From Dehalogenimonas sp. 4OHTPN (GTDB lineage: Bacteria > Chloroflexota > Dehalococcoidia > Dehalococcoidales > Dehalococcoidaceae): a stretch of 64,000 bases of DNA. Positions within the stretch are counted from its first letter, which is position 1. The number at the start of each line of letters is the position of its first letter. The notes under the pieces were generated by a model. It saw only the letters and a program-made list of their open reading frames with translations, was not told where the DNA came from and ran no database searches. The stretch spans positions 868,001-932,000 of the forward strand of contig NZ_CP159307.1 in assembly GCF_040448695.1 (NCBI RefSeq), in the 5' to 3' direction. Shown here piece after piece: positions 42,788 to 51,776 of the stretch. A program made the translations under genes and the position numbers.

Positions 42788-43165
42788 TCAATTCTTAAAG
42801 AAATCCCTAACATCAGTTCTTGTCAGGTACACGATCTGCAGCACCCCGATAACAGTTCCGATAGGGAAAAATAGCAGGCTGATGACTCCGTGAGCCAGGC
42901 TGGTAACCCGCCCGAAATCACGGCTGGCCAGTAAGCCCGCCGCTCCCGCAACGGAGACCATCAGGTACGCCAGCAGTGTCAGAGCCCCAACCGCCAGACC
43001 GAAATAAAAAAACGGACCGGAAAAATTGAAGTAGAGATCCCGGAGGAACAGCGCCTCAACCTGAAAACCGATCATCACCAGCACAGCAAGGCCGATCAAC
43101 GCAAAAAAGGCGGTCACCAATTCCCAAACAGCGATAAGCACCAGAAGATCTGGCTTTTTCATCAC
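42788..43165 (-). CDS. Four-span membrane protein, unknown function
   Basis: A 125-residue protein with hydrophobic segments at about 8-33, 50-72, 74-82 (continuing) and 93-113, then a short charged tail (YLTRTDVRDFFKN). It resembles small integral proteins of unknown function common in Chloroflexota. No catalytic motif is visible. It is transcribed away from cobO, and the 160-base gap between them contains the cobO promoter. Confidence 0.65.
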   Translation of the reverse strand: MMKKPDLLVLIAVWELVTAFFALIGLAVLVMIGFQVEALFLRDLYFNFSGPFFYFGLAVGALTLLAYLMVSVAGAAGLLASRDFGRVTSLAHGVISLLFFPIGTVIGVLQIVYLTRTDVRDFFKN

Positions 43166-43247
43166 AATCCCCTGAAGTGTCCTGTTTCATTCTAGTAATA
43201 GCTCGACTTTCAGTCAATAATAATGCTCTGGCTACGTGTGAATTGTC

Positions 43248-43276
43248 TTGACACTACTTTCCGGCCTTGTTAAACT
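43248..43276 (+). promoter_or_regulatory. Promoter of cobO and FBP aldolase/phosphatase
   Basis: TTGACA (43248-43253) and TAAACT (43271-43276) are 17 bases apart. The gap is too short for a cobalamin riboswitch and shows none of its conserved boxes. Confidence 0.6.
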
Positions 43277-43332
43277 TGGCTGTTGTCCTCTTATTTTGAC
43301 CCCGCATCGGCGCCCGCGTCCCGGAGGGATTG

Positions 43333-43896
43333 TTGATCCAAACTGAACCACTTAGCCAACGCTGCAAGCTGGAAAAAGGGCTGGTGTCCATCTTCACCGG
43401 CCACGGCAAGGGCAAAACCTCCGCTGCCATCGGCATCGCCGTCAGAGCGGCAGGGCACGGACTCAGGGTATATATGGTCTTCATGATGAAGGCCAACGAG
43501 TTTTTTGAGCACGGCGAATTCACCGTGTTAAAAAGCCTGCCCAATGTCCACGTAGAAGCATTTGGCTACCGCGGCTGGTCAAAAAAAGGCAATATAACCC
43601 CGGCGCATAAAGCGGAAGCTCAAAAGGCGCTTGAAGACGCGGAAAAAGCCATGTCCAGCGGCGAATACGACGTTATCGTTCTGGATGAGATCAACCACGC
43701 CGTCTCCGGTGGTTTAATTGACATAGAAAAGGTCATCGGTATGATTGATAAAAAGCCGGAGTGTGTCGAACTAATTCTCACCGGCAGAAACGCCGATCCC
43801 CGGCTGGTCGCCATAGCCGACCTGGTTTCAGAGATACTCATGATTAAACATCCGTTTAACGAAGGTATCCGCGCCCGAAAAGGTATTGATTATTAA
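43333..43896 (+). CDS. cobO: Cob(I)yrinic acid a,c-diamide adenosyltransferase
   Basis: Transfers the 5'-deoxyadenosyl group of ATP to reduced corrinoid. The 187-residue P-loop protein has GLVSIFTGHGKGKTSAAIGI near the N-terminus, VIVLDEINHAVSGGLID and ELILTGRNADPRL, all typical of CobO/BtuR. Two tandem TTG codons (43330 and 43333) follow GGAGGG; the second has the better spacing. Corrinoid handling suits an organism depending on vitamin B12. It is 18 bases before the FBP aldolase/phosphatase gene, probably one transcript. Confidence 0.93.
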   Translation: MIQTEPLSQRCKLEKGLVSIFTGHGKGKTSAAIGIAVRAAGHGLRVYMVFMMKANEFFEHGEFTVLKSLPNVHVEAFGYRGWSKKGNITPAHKAEAQKALEDAEKAMSSGEYDVIVLDEINHAVSGGLIDIEKVIGMIDKKPECVELILTGRNADPRLVAIADLVSEILMIKHPFNEGIRARKGIDY

Positions 43897-43914
43897 ATTA
43901 AGAAGGAGATATTG

Positions 43915-45006
43915 ATGAGAATCACCCTGAGCGTTATTAAAGCCGATATTGGCGGTTTCGTCGGCCATTCAGATTCCCATCCGGAATGTCTTTGCGAGGC
44001 TGATAACAAGCTGGCTAAAGCTAAGCAAAGCGGCCTGATAATAGATTACCATGTCACCAAATGCGGCGACGACCTGCAGCTGATCATGACTCACCAGAAG
44101 GGCGAAAACAACACCGACATCCACGAGACGGCCTGGAATACCTTTGTCTCCTGCACCGAAGTGGCCAAAAGACTGAAGCTTTATGGCGCCGGTCAGGACC
44201 TGCTGGCCGATGCTTTCTCCGGCAATATCAAGGGTATGGGACCCGGTGCCGCGGAGATGGAATTTGAAGAACGCATCTCAGAGCCGGTAGTCATCTTCAT
44301 GGCCGATAAGACCTCATCCGGTGCCTGGAATATGCCTCTGTACAAGATGTTCGCCGATCCCTTCAACACCATCGGTCTGGTTATCGCCGAGAATATGCAT
44401 CAGGGTTTTAAGTTCGAGGTGCATGACGTCAAAGATTCAAAGAAGATCATCTTCTCCACCCCGGAGGAGATCTACGACATGTTGGTTTTCATCGGCGCCC
44501 CCAATCGTTACCCTGTGAAAGCGGTCTACACCAGGAACGGCGAGATCGCAGCCTCCTCATCCACCCAGAAGTTGGCTTTCATCGCCGGCCGCTACGTCGG
44601 CAAGGATGACCCGGTATGCATCGTCCGCTGCCAGGGTGCCTTCCCGGCCGTTGGTGAGGTGTTGGAACCGTTTGCGACCCCTTATCTTGTCGAGGGTTGG
44701 ATGCGCGGTTCCCACTGGGGCCCGATCATGCCGACCGGAGTCGCCGACAGCCTGCCGACCCGTTTCGACGGCCCGCCTCGAGTTATCGCGCAGGGTTTCC
44801 AGCTGTCGCAAGGCAAGCTGATTGGACCGAGGGATTTCTTCGCTGATGTCTCTTATGATCAAGCCCGGGAGATGGCTAACAAAATGGCATACATGATGCG
44901 CCAGCATGGCCCCTTCGAACCACACCGCCTGCCGCTGGACGAGATGGAATACACCACCATGCCGCAAGTTTCCCGAAAACTGGCCGAACGTTTTAAGCCG
45001 CTCTAA
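43915..45006 (+). CDS. fbp: Fructose-1,6-bisphosphate aldolase/phosphatase (archaeal type)
   Basis: Bifunctional class V enzyme that joins triose phosphates and dephosphorylates the product, making gluconeogenesis unidirectional. The 363 residues include ITLSVIKADIGGFVGHSDSH, metal-binding KCGDDLQL, FSGNIKGMGPGAAEMEFEER and GWMRGSHWGPIMPTG. ATG 43915 follows AAGGAGATATTG. The enzyme is typical of archaea and deep-branching or autotrophic-like thermophilic bacteria, and is known in Dehalococcoidia. Confidence 0.95.
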   Translation: MRITLSVIKADIGGFVGHSDSHPECLCEADNKLAKAKQSGLIIDYHVTKCGDDLQLIMTHQKGENNTDIHETAWNTFVSCTEVAKRLKLYGAGQDLLADAFSGNIKGMGPGAAEMEFEERISEPVVIFMADKTSSGAWNMPLYKMFADPFNTIGLVIAENMHQGFKFEVHDVKDSKKIIFSTPEEIYDMLVFIGAPNRYPVKAVYTRNGEIAASSSTQKLAFIAGRYVGKDDPVCIVRCQGAFPAVGEVLEPFATPYLVEGWMRGSHWGPIMPTGVADSLPTRFDGPPRVIAQGFQLSQGKLIGPRDFFADVSYDQAREMANKMAYMMRQHGPFEPHRLPLDEMEYTTMPQVSRKLAERFKPL

Positions 45007-45023
45007 AAGTGCGATGGATTATG

Positions 45024-45065
45024 ATAACGAGGGACACGGCCGCATGCGGCCGTGTCCCTCGTTAT
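45024..45065 (+). terminator. Long perfect palindrome acting as terminator
   Basis: Forty-two bases form an uninterrupted palindrome centred on GCATGC, with arms beginning ATAACGAGGGACACGGCC. It is followed by TTCTG, so it probably terminates the cobO-fbp transcript. Confidence 0.75.
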
Positions 45066-45101
45066 TTCTGCTGGCATTGAAAGATAGCAATGTGAGTGAC
45101 T

Positions 45102-45716
45102 ATGGCGGAACTGTTGCTGGCGACCAACAACAAAGGAAAGATCCGGGAGTACCGGGAACTACTATCTGGTTGTGGGTTTGAACTGGTCACTCCCGCCGGG
45201 AGAGGCATCGATATCGCAATTGCCGAAACCGGTGAGACTTTCGGCGAAAATGCGGCCATCAAAGCTCGAGCATTCGCTGCCGCCTCCGGATTGCCGGCGC
45301 TGGCGGATGACTCCGGCCTGGAGGTTGATGCTCTAGATGGTGCTCCAGGAGTACTTTCAGCCCGTTATGCGGGCGAGGGCGCTTCGGATACCGAACGGAA
45401 TGCCCTTCTGCTTGAAAATCTCCGGCACGTGCCGCTACCCCGGCGGACCGCCCGGTTCCGCTGTGTCATCGCGATCGCTGAACCCTCTGGCGGCATCCAC
45501 CTTACTGACGGCGTCATTGAAGGCCTGATCAGCCTTGCGCCGCGGGGAACTTCTGGTTTCGGTTACGATCCGATCTTTTATTTGCCTGAACGCCATCTGA
45601 CGATTGCAGAGTTGGAGCCGGCAGAAAAAAATCGAATCAGCCACCGCGCCGCTGCCGCTGTGAAAGCCTGCCTCATATTGTGCCGTTTGTCCGCAGAGAA
45701 TAATAAAGAGCGTTAG
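45102..45716 (+). CDS. rdgB: XTP/dITP diphosphatase (Ham1/RdgB)
   Basis: Removes non-canonical purine nucleotides. The 204 residues begin MAELLLATNNKGKIREY, followed by GETFGENAAIKARAFA, LADDSGLEVDAL, and TSGFGYDPIFYLPE with SHRAAA near the end. ATG 45102 matches the family start; a GTG two codons earlier is possible. It lies after a strong terminator, so it has its own promoter, not clearly identified. Confidence 0.94.
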   Translation: MAELLLATNNKGKIREYRELLSGCGFELVTPAGRGIDIAIAETGETFGENAAIKARAFAAASGLPALADDSGLEVDALDGAPGVLSARYAGEGASDTERNALLLENLRHVPLPRRTARFRCVIAIAEPSGGIHLTDGVIEGLISLAPRGTSGFGYDPIFYLPERHLTIAELEPAEKNRISHRAAAAVKACLILCRLSAENNKER

Positions 45717-45856
45717 AATATACAAATGGATTGTTATGACCAGGTCTTCGCTTGGACTTGATTTAGTGGTACTAGTTCCGTTAAGATTATCATTACTCCT
45801 GCAGGTTTTATCAATCCCGCCCAACCGACATTGAAAGCGAGTGCCGGTATTTTTTT

Positions 45857-46945
45857 ATGAAAGCCCTGATTCTCGTAGGCGGCCTCGGCACCCGGCTGAG
45901 GCCTTTGACAATCAACACCCCCAAAGCGATGTTGCCGGTACTGAACCGTCCCTTCATGGCGCATGTTGTAGAAAATCTCACGCAGCATGGCATCACTGAA
46001 ATCATCTTCACCCGCGGCCATTTAGCCGGACAAATGGAATCGTATTTCAATGAGAATTATTCTTCCGGCGTGGAATTCATTTTTGTTGATGAGACACAAC
46101 CCCTGGGAACCGCCGGGGGCATCAAGAACTGCCAGGCTTACCTTGATAATGAAGCCTTTATTGTCCTGAACGGCGACGTTTACACCAACATTGATCTCAC
46201 ATCAATGCTGCGTTTTCATAAACATAAGGGTGCCATCGCCACTATCGCCCTAACACCGGTGGCCAATCCTTCCGCATTCGGGCTGGTAGAGGCTACAGCA
46301 GACGGCCGTATCCGGCGTTTTGTGGAAAAGCCGCTGCCTGAGGAAGTCACCACCGATATGATTAACGCTGGTTGTTATATCCTCGAACCAGAGGTGCTCG
46401 ATTTCATCAAGCCTGCAGCCAACGTCAGTATCGAAAAAGAGACCTTCCAATTATTCCTCAAAGACAAGCAACCGTTTTTCGGCTGGAGCGACCGGACTTC
46501 TTATTGGATTGACATGGGTTCCTGCGAAAAATATATCCAACTGGTTGCGGATATGCTGTCCGGGCGCTGCGCCTGTTCCACCGCGCCGCCGCCCGGGGTG
46601 CACTTCGGCGAAGATACGGCGGTTGAACCTTCCGCCCGGATTGAGGGTCATGTTGTCATTGGGCGTCACTGCCGCATCGGTGCCGGGGCAGAAATCACCG
46701 GACCGGCGGTCATCGGCGATAACTGCCTGATTGAGGACGGAGCTGTTATTTCCGCTTCTATCCTCTGGGATGGCTGCCAGTTGGCCGGCGGGTCGAGCGT
46801 CTTTGACTCTGTGGTAGCCGAAAAATGCTGTTTATCGCCGGGAAGCCGTGTATCAGGTTCCGCCCTGGCGGATGGAGTGTACGTTCCCTCAGGAGCATTC
46901 CTGGGAAATTGCCGGATTTGGCCGGGTACTATCATCAATAATTAA
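45857..46945 (+). CDS. Sugar-1-phosphate nucleotidyltransferase, mannose-1-phosphate guanylyltransferase-like
   Basis: A 362-residue enzyme with an N-terminal nucleotidyltransferase domain (KALILVGGLGTRLRPLTINT, PKAMLPVLNRPF, VLNGDVYTN and FVEKP) and a C-terminal left-handed beta-helix of hexapeptide repeats (IEGHVVIGRHCRIGAGAEI onward). This architecture fits GDP-mannose or related pyrophosphorylases. GDP-mannose would be the donor for the PimA-like transferase in this window, but glucose-1-phosphate is also possible. Confidence 0.85.
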   Translation: MKALILVGGLGTRLRPLTINTPKAMLPVLNRPFMAHVVENLTQHGITEIIFTRGHLAGQMESYFNENYSSGVEFIFVDETQPLGTAGGIKNCQAYLDNEAFIVLNGDVYTNIDLTSMLRFHKHKGAIATIALTPVANPSAFGLVEATADGRIRRFVEKPLPEEVTTDMINAGCYILEPEVLDFIKPAANVSIEKETFQLFLKDKQPFFGWSDRTSYWIDMGSCEKYIQLVADMLSGRCACSTAPPPGVHFGEDTAVEPSARIEGHVVIGRHCRIGAGAEITGPAVIGDNCLIEDGAVISASILWDGCQLAGGSSVFDSVVAEKCCLSPGSRVSGSALADGVYVPSGAFLGNCRIWPGTIINN

Positions 46946-46962
46946 TAGAAAGGAAGGACCAA

Positions 46963-48948
46963 ATGACTCAAGCCGATTCCCGTGTCGCCCATCTCCCCAC
47001 CACCAGTTATTTTTGCCCATCCGGGACCTATGATGAACTCTGGCGCCGCGCCGATGAGGACCCCGAAAGATTCTGGGCGGAGCAGGCGCTGGAACTGGAT
47101 TGGTTCAAGCGCTGGGACAAAGTTCTGGACTGGAAAGCGCCTTATGCCCGCTGGTTCGTCGGAGGCAAACTCAACCTGTCGGTACAATGTCTTGACCGGC
47201 ACATGAAGACCGAAGTCCGCAACAAGGTTGCTTTCTACTGGGAAGGCGAGCTGGGTGATTCCCAGGTGCTGACTTACGCGGAGATGTACCGCCAGGTCAA
47301 CAATACAGCCGGCGCCCTCAAGAGGCTGGGTGTTAAACGAGGCGACCGGGTGGCTATCTACCTACCGATGATTCCGGCGCTGCCGGTGATCATGCTAGCC
47401 TGCGCCCGCATCGGAGCGCCGTTTACCGTAGTGTTTTCAGCTTTCTCCGGCCAGGCGCTGGCCGACCGGGTTGAAGACACTGGCGCAAAAGTAATCGTCA
47501 CCGCTTCAGGAATGCACCGCCGCGGCAAGATCTTGCCGCTCAAGGAAAACGCCGTTGAGGCCGCCGCCAGGTGCGCCTGCGTTGAAAAAATCCTTGTCGT
47601 CAAACATACTCACCATCAGGTTGAAATGGATCCAAACCGTGACGTCTGGCTGTCGGACATTCTTTCTGGCTGCGACGAGTACGTTGCCCCGGAGGAAATG
47701 GACTCCAACGACCCGCTCTTCATCCTTTATACCTCAGGCTCGACGGGCAAACCGAAGGGCATCCTTCACGGCACCGGCGGCTATTCGCTGTGGATCGCCA
47801 AGACGATGCAGTGGGCTTTCGGTACCGATGCCCAGACTGTCTGGTGGTGCACTGCTGATGTCGGATGGATCACTGGCCACTCCTACGTCGTTTTCGCCCC
47901 GATGATCCTCGGCTTGACCTCGGTGATGTACGAAGGCGCCCCGGACTACCCGGCGCTGGACCGCTGGTGGGCTATCATCGCCAAGTACGGCGTTACCGCC
48001 TTCTACACATCGCCCACCGCCATCCGCATGTTCATGCGCCATGGCGAGGAATGGCCGGCTAAACACGACTTATCGTCTCTGAAGATTCTTGGCTCGGTCG
48101 GTGAGCCGATCAATCCGGAAGCCTGGTTGTGGTATTACCGCAACATCGGAAAAGAGCGCATCGGCATCTCCGATACTTGGTGGCAGACCGAGACCGGCGG
48201 ATTTATGATCTCGCCTACCCCGGGAATTCAGGCTCATGCCTTAAAGCCCGGCTCCGCAACGAAGCCAATGCCGGGTGTCGTACCGGCGGTGCTGGATGCG
48301 GAGGGTAAAGAATTGCCTAACGGGGAGACTGGCTTCATCGTCATCAAGAAGCCCTGGCCGGGGATGCTTCTGGATATTTACCGTAACCCGGAGCTTTACC
48401 AGAAGACCTACTGGTCGCGCTTCCCTGGCTATTACCTTCCCGGTGACTACTGCATGAAGGACCAGGACAACTTCCTGTGGTTGCTGGGCCGCGCTGATGA
48501 AGTCATCAAAGTGGCTGGCCACCGTATCTCCACCGCCGAACTTGAATCGGCCATTGTCGGTCATTCTGCTGTGGCTGAAGCCGCCGCCACCTCCCGCCCG
48601 GATGAGATCAAAGGCGAAGCCATTATCCTGTTCGTCACCCTGCGCAAGGGCACGCCGCCTTCGGTGGAAATCAAGAACGAACTGACCCGGCATCTCCGGG
48701 CTACCATCGGCACGCTGGCTACTCCTGAAGAAATCTTCTTTGTGAACCTTTTACCCAAGACCCGCTCCGGCAAGATCATGCGCCGCCTGCTGAAAGCTGT
48801 GGCCACCGGCGCCGCCGTCGGCGATACCACCACACTTGACGACGGCGCTTCGGTGGATGAAGCCAAAGCCGCCTTCGCTGAGTTGACAGAAAGCTCTCAC
48901 CACTACAAGTCGGCTGAAAAGAAACCGGAGACGAAACCGCTTCCTTAG
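46963..48948 (+). CDS. acs: Acetyl-CoA synthetase (AMP-forming)
   Basis: Activates acetate to acetyl-CoA through acetyl-AMP. The 661 residues show the adenylation motif ILYTSGSTGKPKGILHGTGG, VWWCTADVGWITGHSYVV, and the acetate-selective Trp motif DTWWQTETGGFMISPTPG. The catalytic and regulated Lys lies in KTRSGKIMRRLLK near the C-terminus. All domains are complete. In an anaerobe that uses acetate as carbon source this is a key assimilatory enzyme. It has a GGAAGG ribosome site and a terminator after it. Confidence 0.96.
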   Translation: MTQADSRVAHLPTTSYFCPSGTYDELWRRADEDPERFWAEQALELDWFKRWDKVLDWKAPYARWFVGGKLNLSVQCLDRHMKTEVRNKVAFYWEGELGDSQVLTYAEMYRQVNNTAGALKRLGVKRGDRVAIYLPMIPALPVIMLACARIGAPFTVVFSAFSGQALADRVEDTGAKVIVTASGMHRRGKILPLKENAVEAAARCACVEKILVVKHTHHQVEMDPNRDVWLSDILSGCDEYVAPEEMDSNDPLFILYTSGSTGKPKGILHGTGGYSLWIAKTMQWAFGTDAQTVWWCTADVGWITGHSYVVFAPMILGLTSVMYEGAPDYPALDRWWAIIAKYGVTAFYTSPTAIRMFMRHGEEWPAKHDLSSLKILGSVGEPINPEAWLWYYRNIGKERIGISDTWWQTETGGFMISPTPGIQAHALKPGSATKPMPGVVPAVLDAEGKELPNGETGFIVIKKPWPGMLLDIYRNPELYQKTYWSRFPGYYLPGDYCMKDQDNFLWLLGRADEVIKVAGHRISTAELESAIVGHSAVAEAAATSRPDEIKGEAIILFVTLRKGTPPSVEIKNELTRHLRATIGTLATPEEIFFVNLLPKTRSGKIMRRLLKAVATGAAVGDTTTLDDGASVDEAKAAFAELTESSHHYKSAEKKPETKPLP

Positions 48949-48967
48949 TCTTTAAAGGGCTGAAACA

Positions 48968-49003
48968 ACAGAAAGGGCGGGTTTTCCAACCCGCCCTTTC
49001 TGT
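48968..49003 (+). terminator. Terminator between acs and the convergent GNAT gene
   Basis: A 16-bp perfect stem (ACAGAAAGGGCGGGTT and complement) with a TTCC loop is followed by TTCATAT. It lies between convergent genes and may serve both. Confidence 0.85.
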
Positions 49004-49045
49004 TTCATATACCCCGGTTTGAAGGCTTGCACGGGGCATGGGTTC

Positions 49046-49690
49046 CTACTCAGTTCGACTCGGCTGCCGTGACATCAAGTATAACTTGAGATCTGAATCC
49101 GGCATCGGTTCTTCCCGTAGCAGTTCGAAACCCCATCTCCGATACATTTCTACGTTACGGGAAGTTTGGGTTTCCAGGTAGGCCGGTAATTGACGATCGT
49201 CGAGGTGACCCAGCATCGGCCGCATCAACTTGGATGCGAAACCCAGCCCGTGATATTCGGGATCTACTGCCAGGACCGCCAGGTACAGGTGGCGTGTCGG
49301 AACCAGTTCCTTCCGCAGGCGACTGAAGTGCAGGTCCAAAGCCGCTTCACGGAACAGGTGCCGCCAGCCGCAGCGCAGCGGTAGAAACGGGAAACCAGCG
49401 CGAATGTGGTTGAAAAAGTTATCTTTTCGCTCAGAATCAATCCACATCGCCAGACCTTCGCATTTCCCCGAGGTGACGAAGGTGCCGCCGCCGGCAATCA
49501 GTGAAAGCTTCAAATAGTATTCCTCGGCGAACCGCAGGTTTGATCGCTTGTCCGCATCGGGAATTAGGTAATCGGTAGTCGGGTCATTGGCAAAAGCCCG
49601 CGCGCAGGTGATTGACGCAGGGTGCACCAGTTCAGGTTTCAGCGGCATCAATCCCTCTAAAGCGTAAGGCAGCACTGGTGGTTCGGGCAT
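49046..49690 (-). CDS. GNAT-family N-acetyltransferase
   Basis: A 214-residue acetyltransferase with the acetyl-CoA-binding motif AVLAVDPEYHGLGFASKLMRP and the later ETQTSRNVEMYRRWGFELLR. The family pattern matches small-molecule or protein acetylases, and the substrate is unknown. It starts four bases after dapA ends, at the distal end of the lysine operon, so it may be co-transcribed by read-through rather than pathway logic. Confidence 0.85.
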   Translation of the reverse strand: MPEPPVLPYALEGLMPLKPELVHPASITCARAFANDPTTDYLIPDADKRSNLRFAEEYYLKLSLIAGGGTFVTSGKCEGLAMWIDSERKDNFFNHIRAGFPFLPLRCGWRHLFREAALDLHFSRLRKELVPTRHLYLAVLAVDPEYHGLGFASKLMRPMLGHLDDRQLPAYLETQTSRNVEMYRRWGFELLREEPMPDSDLKLYLMSRQPSRTE

Positions 49691-49693
49691 AGG

Positions 49694-50596
49694 TCAATTC
49701 AATGGCAGGTCGATGTGATAGCCCTTGAGCGTATCCCGGATAAACGCTGCCGTCTTCTCGTCCGGTTCGACCAGCGGCAGTCTCGGTGCCCCGACGCGGA
49801 AGCCAATATAGTTCAGGGCATATTTGACCGGAATTGGGTTGGCTACCACAAACAGGTTGTTGAAGATGGGCGTCAAGTGGCGGTGCAGCGCCGCCGCTTC
49901 ATCAAGTTTGCCGGCGGCGAAACTCTCCATCATCTGCTTGATCTGCAGCCCGACAAGGTGAGAGGCCACCGATATGACGCCGTGAGCGCCTATGGCCATC
50001 ATTGGCAAGGTGTCGGAGTCATTGCCGCTCCAAACGGTGAAATCAGGCCTCATCTTCTGGGTTTCATCGATGATACGGGCGATCTCGCCCAGGTTGCCGG
50101 AAGCCTCTTTGGTGCCGACGATATTGGGGATTTTTGACAACCGCACCGTTGTTTCGGCAGATAACGAGGTGATGGTGCGTGAGGGCACATTGTAAAGGAT
50201 GATGGGCATGGTGGTAGCGTCAGCCACCGCCTTGAAATGGCGGTACAATCCCTCCTGAGTGGGCTTGTTATAATAGGGCACTACCAGGAGGGCGGCGTCA
50301 ACCCCCAGCTTCTCGGCTTTAATCGTGTTCTCGACAGCTTCGGCGGTGGAATTGGAACCGGTGCCGGCGATGATCCTGGCCCCGTCGCCGACAGCCTCTT
50401 TGACTGCCTTGAACAGGGCGTGCTCTTCCTCCCAGGTGACGGTAGGTGATTCGCCGGTAGTTCCAGCGACAACAATGCCGTCGCTGCCGGAGGCAACCAG
50501 CGCCTTGGCCAGCTTCTTTGTCTGGTCGAAATCAATGCTGCCGTCAGCCTTGAACGGCGTCACCATTGCGGTTATCAGGCGCCCAAGTTCTTTCAT
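49694..50596 (-). CDS. dapA: 4-hydroxy-tetrahydrodipicolinate synthase
   Basis: Condenses pyruvate with aspartate semialdehyde, the first committed step to diaminopimelate and lysine. The 300 residues have GRLITAMVTPFKADGSID, GTTGESPTVTWEEE, VPYYNKPTQEGLYRHF and PIILYNVPSRT. The Schiff-base Lys is in GTKEASGNLGEI. ATG 50596 starts one base after the asd stop and matches the family; the longer frame would overlap asd. Confidence 0.96.
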   Translation of the reverse strand: MKELGRLITAMVTPFKADGSIDFDQTKKLAKALVASGSDGIVVAGTTGESPTVTWEEEHALFKAVKEAVGDGARIIAGTGSNSTAEAVENTIKAEKLGVDAALLVVPYYNKPTQEGLYRHFKAVADATTMPIILYNVPSRTITSLSAETTVRLSKIPNIVGTKEASGNLGEIARIIDETQKMRPDFTVWSGNDSDTLPMMAIGAHGVISVASHLVGLQIKQMMESFAAGKLDEAAALHRHLTPIFNNLFVVANPIPVKYALNYIGFRVGAPRLPLVEPDEKTAAFIRDTLKGYHIDLPLN

Positions 50597-50597
50597 A

Positions 50598-51617
50598 CTA
50601 TTCTCCCAGCCAACCTCGCTTGACCATCTCCTCGGCAATTTGGACAGCGTTCAGCGCCGCCCCTTTACGGACGTTGTCGGCTACAATCCACATCACCAAC
50701 CCGCCGGGATGCGATGAGTCCTCCCGTATGCGCCCTACAAAAGTTTCATCAGTGCCGGCGGCCATCCACGGGTGGGGGTAGAGATTTACGGTGGGGTCAT
50801 CAAGGACCCGCACCCCGGGGGCCTGGACAAGTATGGCACGGGCTTCGGTCGGGGGGAATGGCCGCTCGAACTCAACGTTAACCGCCTCGGAATGGCCGAT
50901 ATACACCGGCACCCGGACGCAGGTGGCGGAGACAGCAATGCCCGGTGCATGCATTATTTTGCGGGTTTCTACCAGCATTTTCCACTCTTCTTTAGTATAG
51001 CCGGTATCAAAAAAGACGTCGATTTCAGGTATCAGGTTGAAGGCAATCTGGTGAGGATATACATGCGGTGTCACCGGGTCGCCGGCCAATACCGTTTTGG
51101 CCTGGGCTGTCAGCACCTCCATGGCGGCACTACCGGTGCCGGACACCGCCTGGTAAGTCGAGACAATAATCCGTTTGATGGGATTGACCTTATGCAGAGG
51201 ATACAGCGCGGTTACCATTTGGATCGTGGAGCAGTTAGGATTGGCAATAATGCCCTTATGGTTCTTGGCATCCTCGATATTGACCTCAGGGACCACCAGC
51301 GGCACGTCGTTTTCATAGCGGAAAGCGGCGGAATTGTCGATGACCACCACACCTTTACCAGCCGCGATCGGTGAAAAATGCCGGGAGATGTCAGCCCCGG
51401 CTGAAAAGAGCGCCAAATCGACGTCGTTGAAGCTGTCGGGGGAAGTCTCTTTGACCTCAAACTCCTCGCCTCTGAACTGCAGCCTCTTGCCGGCGCTGCG
51501 GTCTGAGGCCAACAGTTTGATCGATTTGATCGGGAAGTTGCGCTGGGTCAGTACCTTGATGAATTCCTGGCCAACCAAGCCCGTAGCGCCGACGATAGCG
51601 ACTCTTAAACCATTCAC
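50598..51617 (-). CDS. asd: Aspartate-semialdehyde dehydrogenase
   Basis: Reduces aspartyl phosphate to the semialdehyde used by DapA. The 339 residues show the NADP loop VAIVGATGLVGQEFIKVL, the catalytic Cys in IANPNCSTIQMVTAL, and VSTYQAVSGTGSAAM. The His base lies in the CVRVPVYIGHSEAVNVEF region. It precedes dapA by one base. The 159-base gap to dapB contains only AT-rich sequence with no clear promoter or gene. Confidence 0.96.
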   Translation of the reverse strand: MNGLRVAIVGATGLVGQEFIKVLTQRNFPIKSIKLLASDRSAGKRLQFRGEEFEVKETSPDSFNDVDLALFSAGADISRHFSPIAAGKGVVVIDNSAAFRYENDVPLVVPEVNIEDAKNHKGIIANPNCSTIQMVTALYPLHKVNPIKRIIVSTYQAVSGTGSAAMEVLTAQAKTVLAGDPVTPHVYPHQIAFNLIPEIDVFFDTGYTKEEWKMLVETRKIMHAPGIAVSATCVRVPVYIGHSEAVNVEFERPFPPTEARAILVQAPGVRVLDDPTVNLYPHPWMAAGTDETFVGRIREDSSHPGGLVMWIVADNVRKGAALNAVQIAEEMVKRGWLGE

Positions 51618-51776
51618 CTTAGACCTCGCAGCGGAAGTTTAATTGCTGTATACGAGTAGCAATAATATCAAATTCAATAGTCAAATAAAATGACCGGTCC
51701 CACTTCCCACGTGCTGAGGCATTTTGACTAATGACGACATGGTAAATCAGATAACCGGTGGTGTCCGGCGGAGTTT

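Noticed and set aside
43166-43329. Cobalamin riboswitch ahead of cobO
   Set aside because: No B12-box-like sequence is present, and the promoter at 43248-43276 leaves too short a leader.
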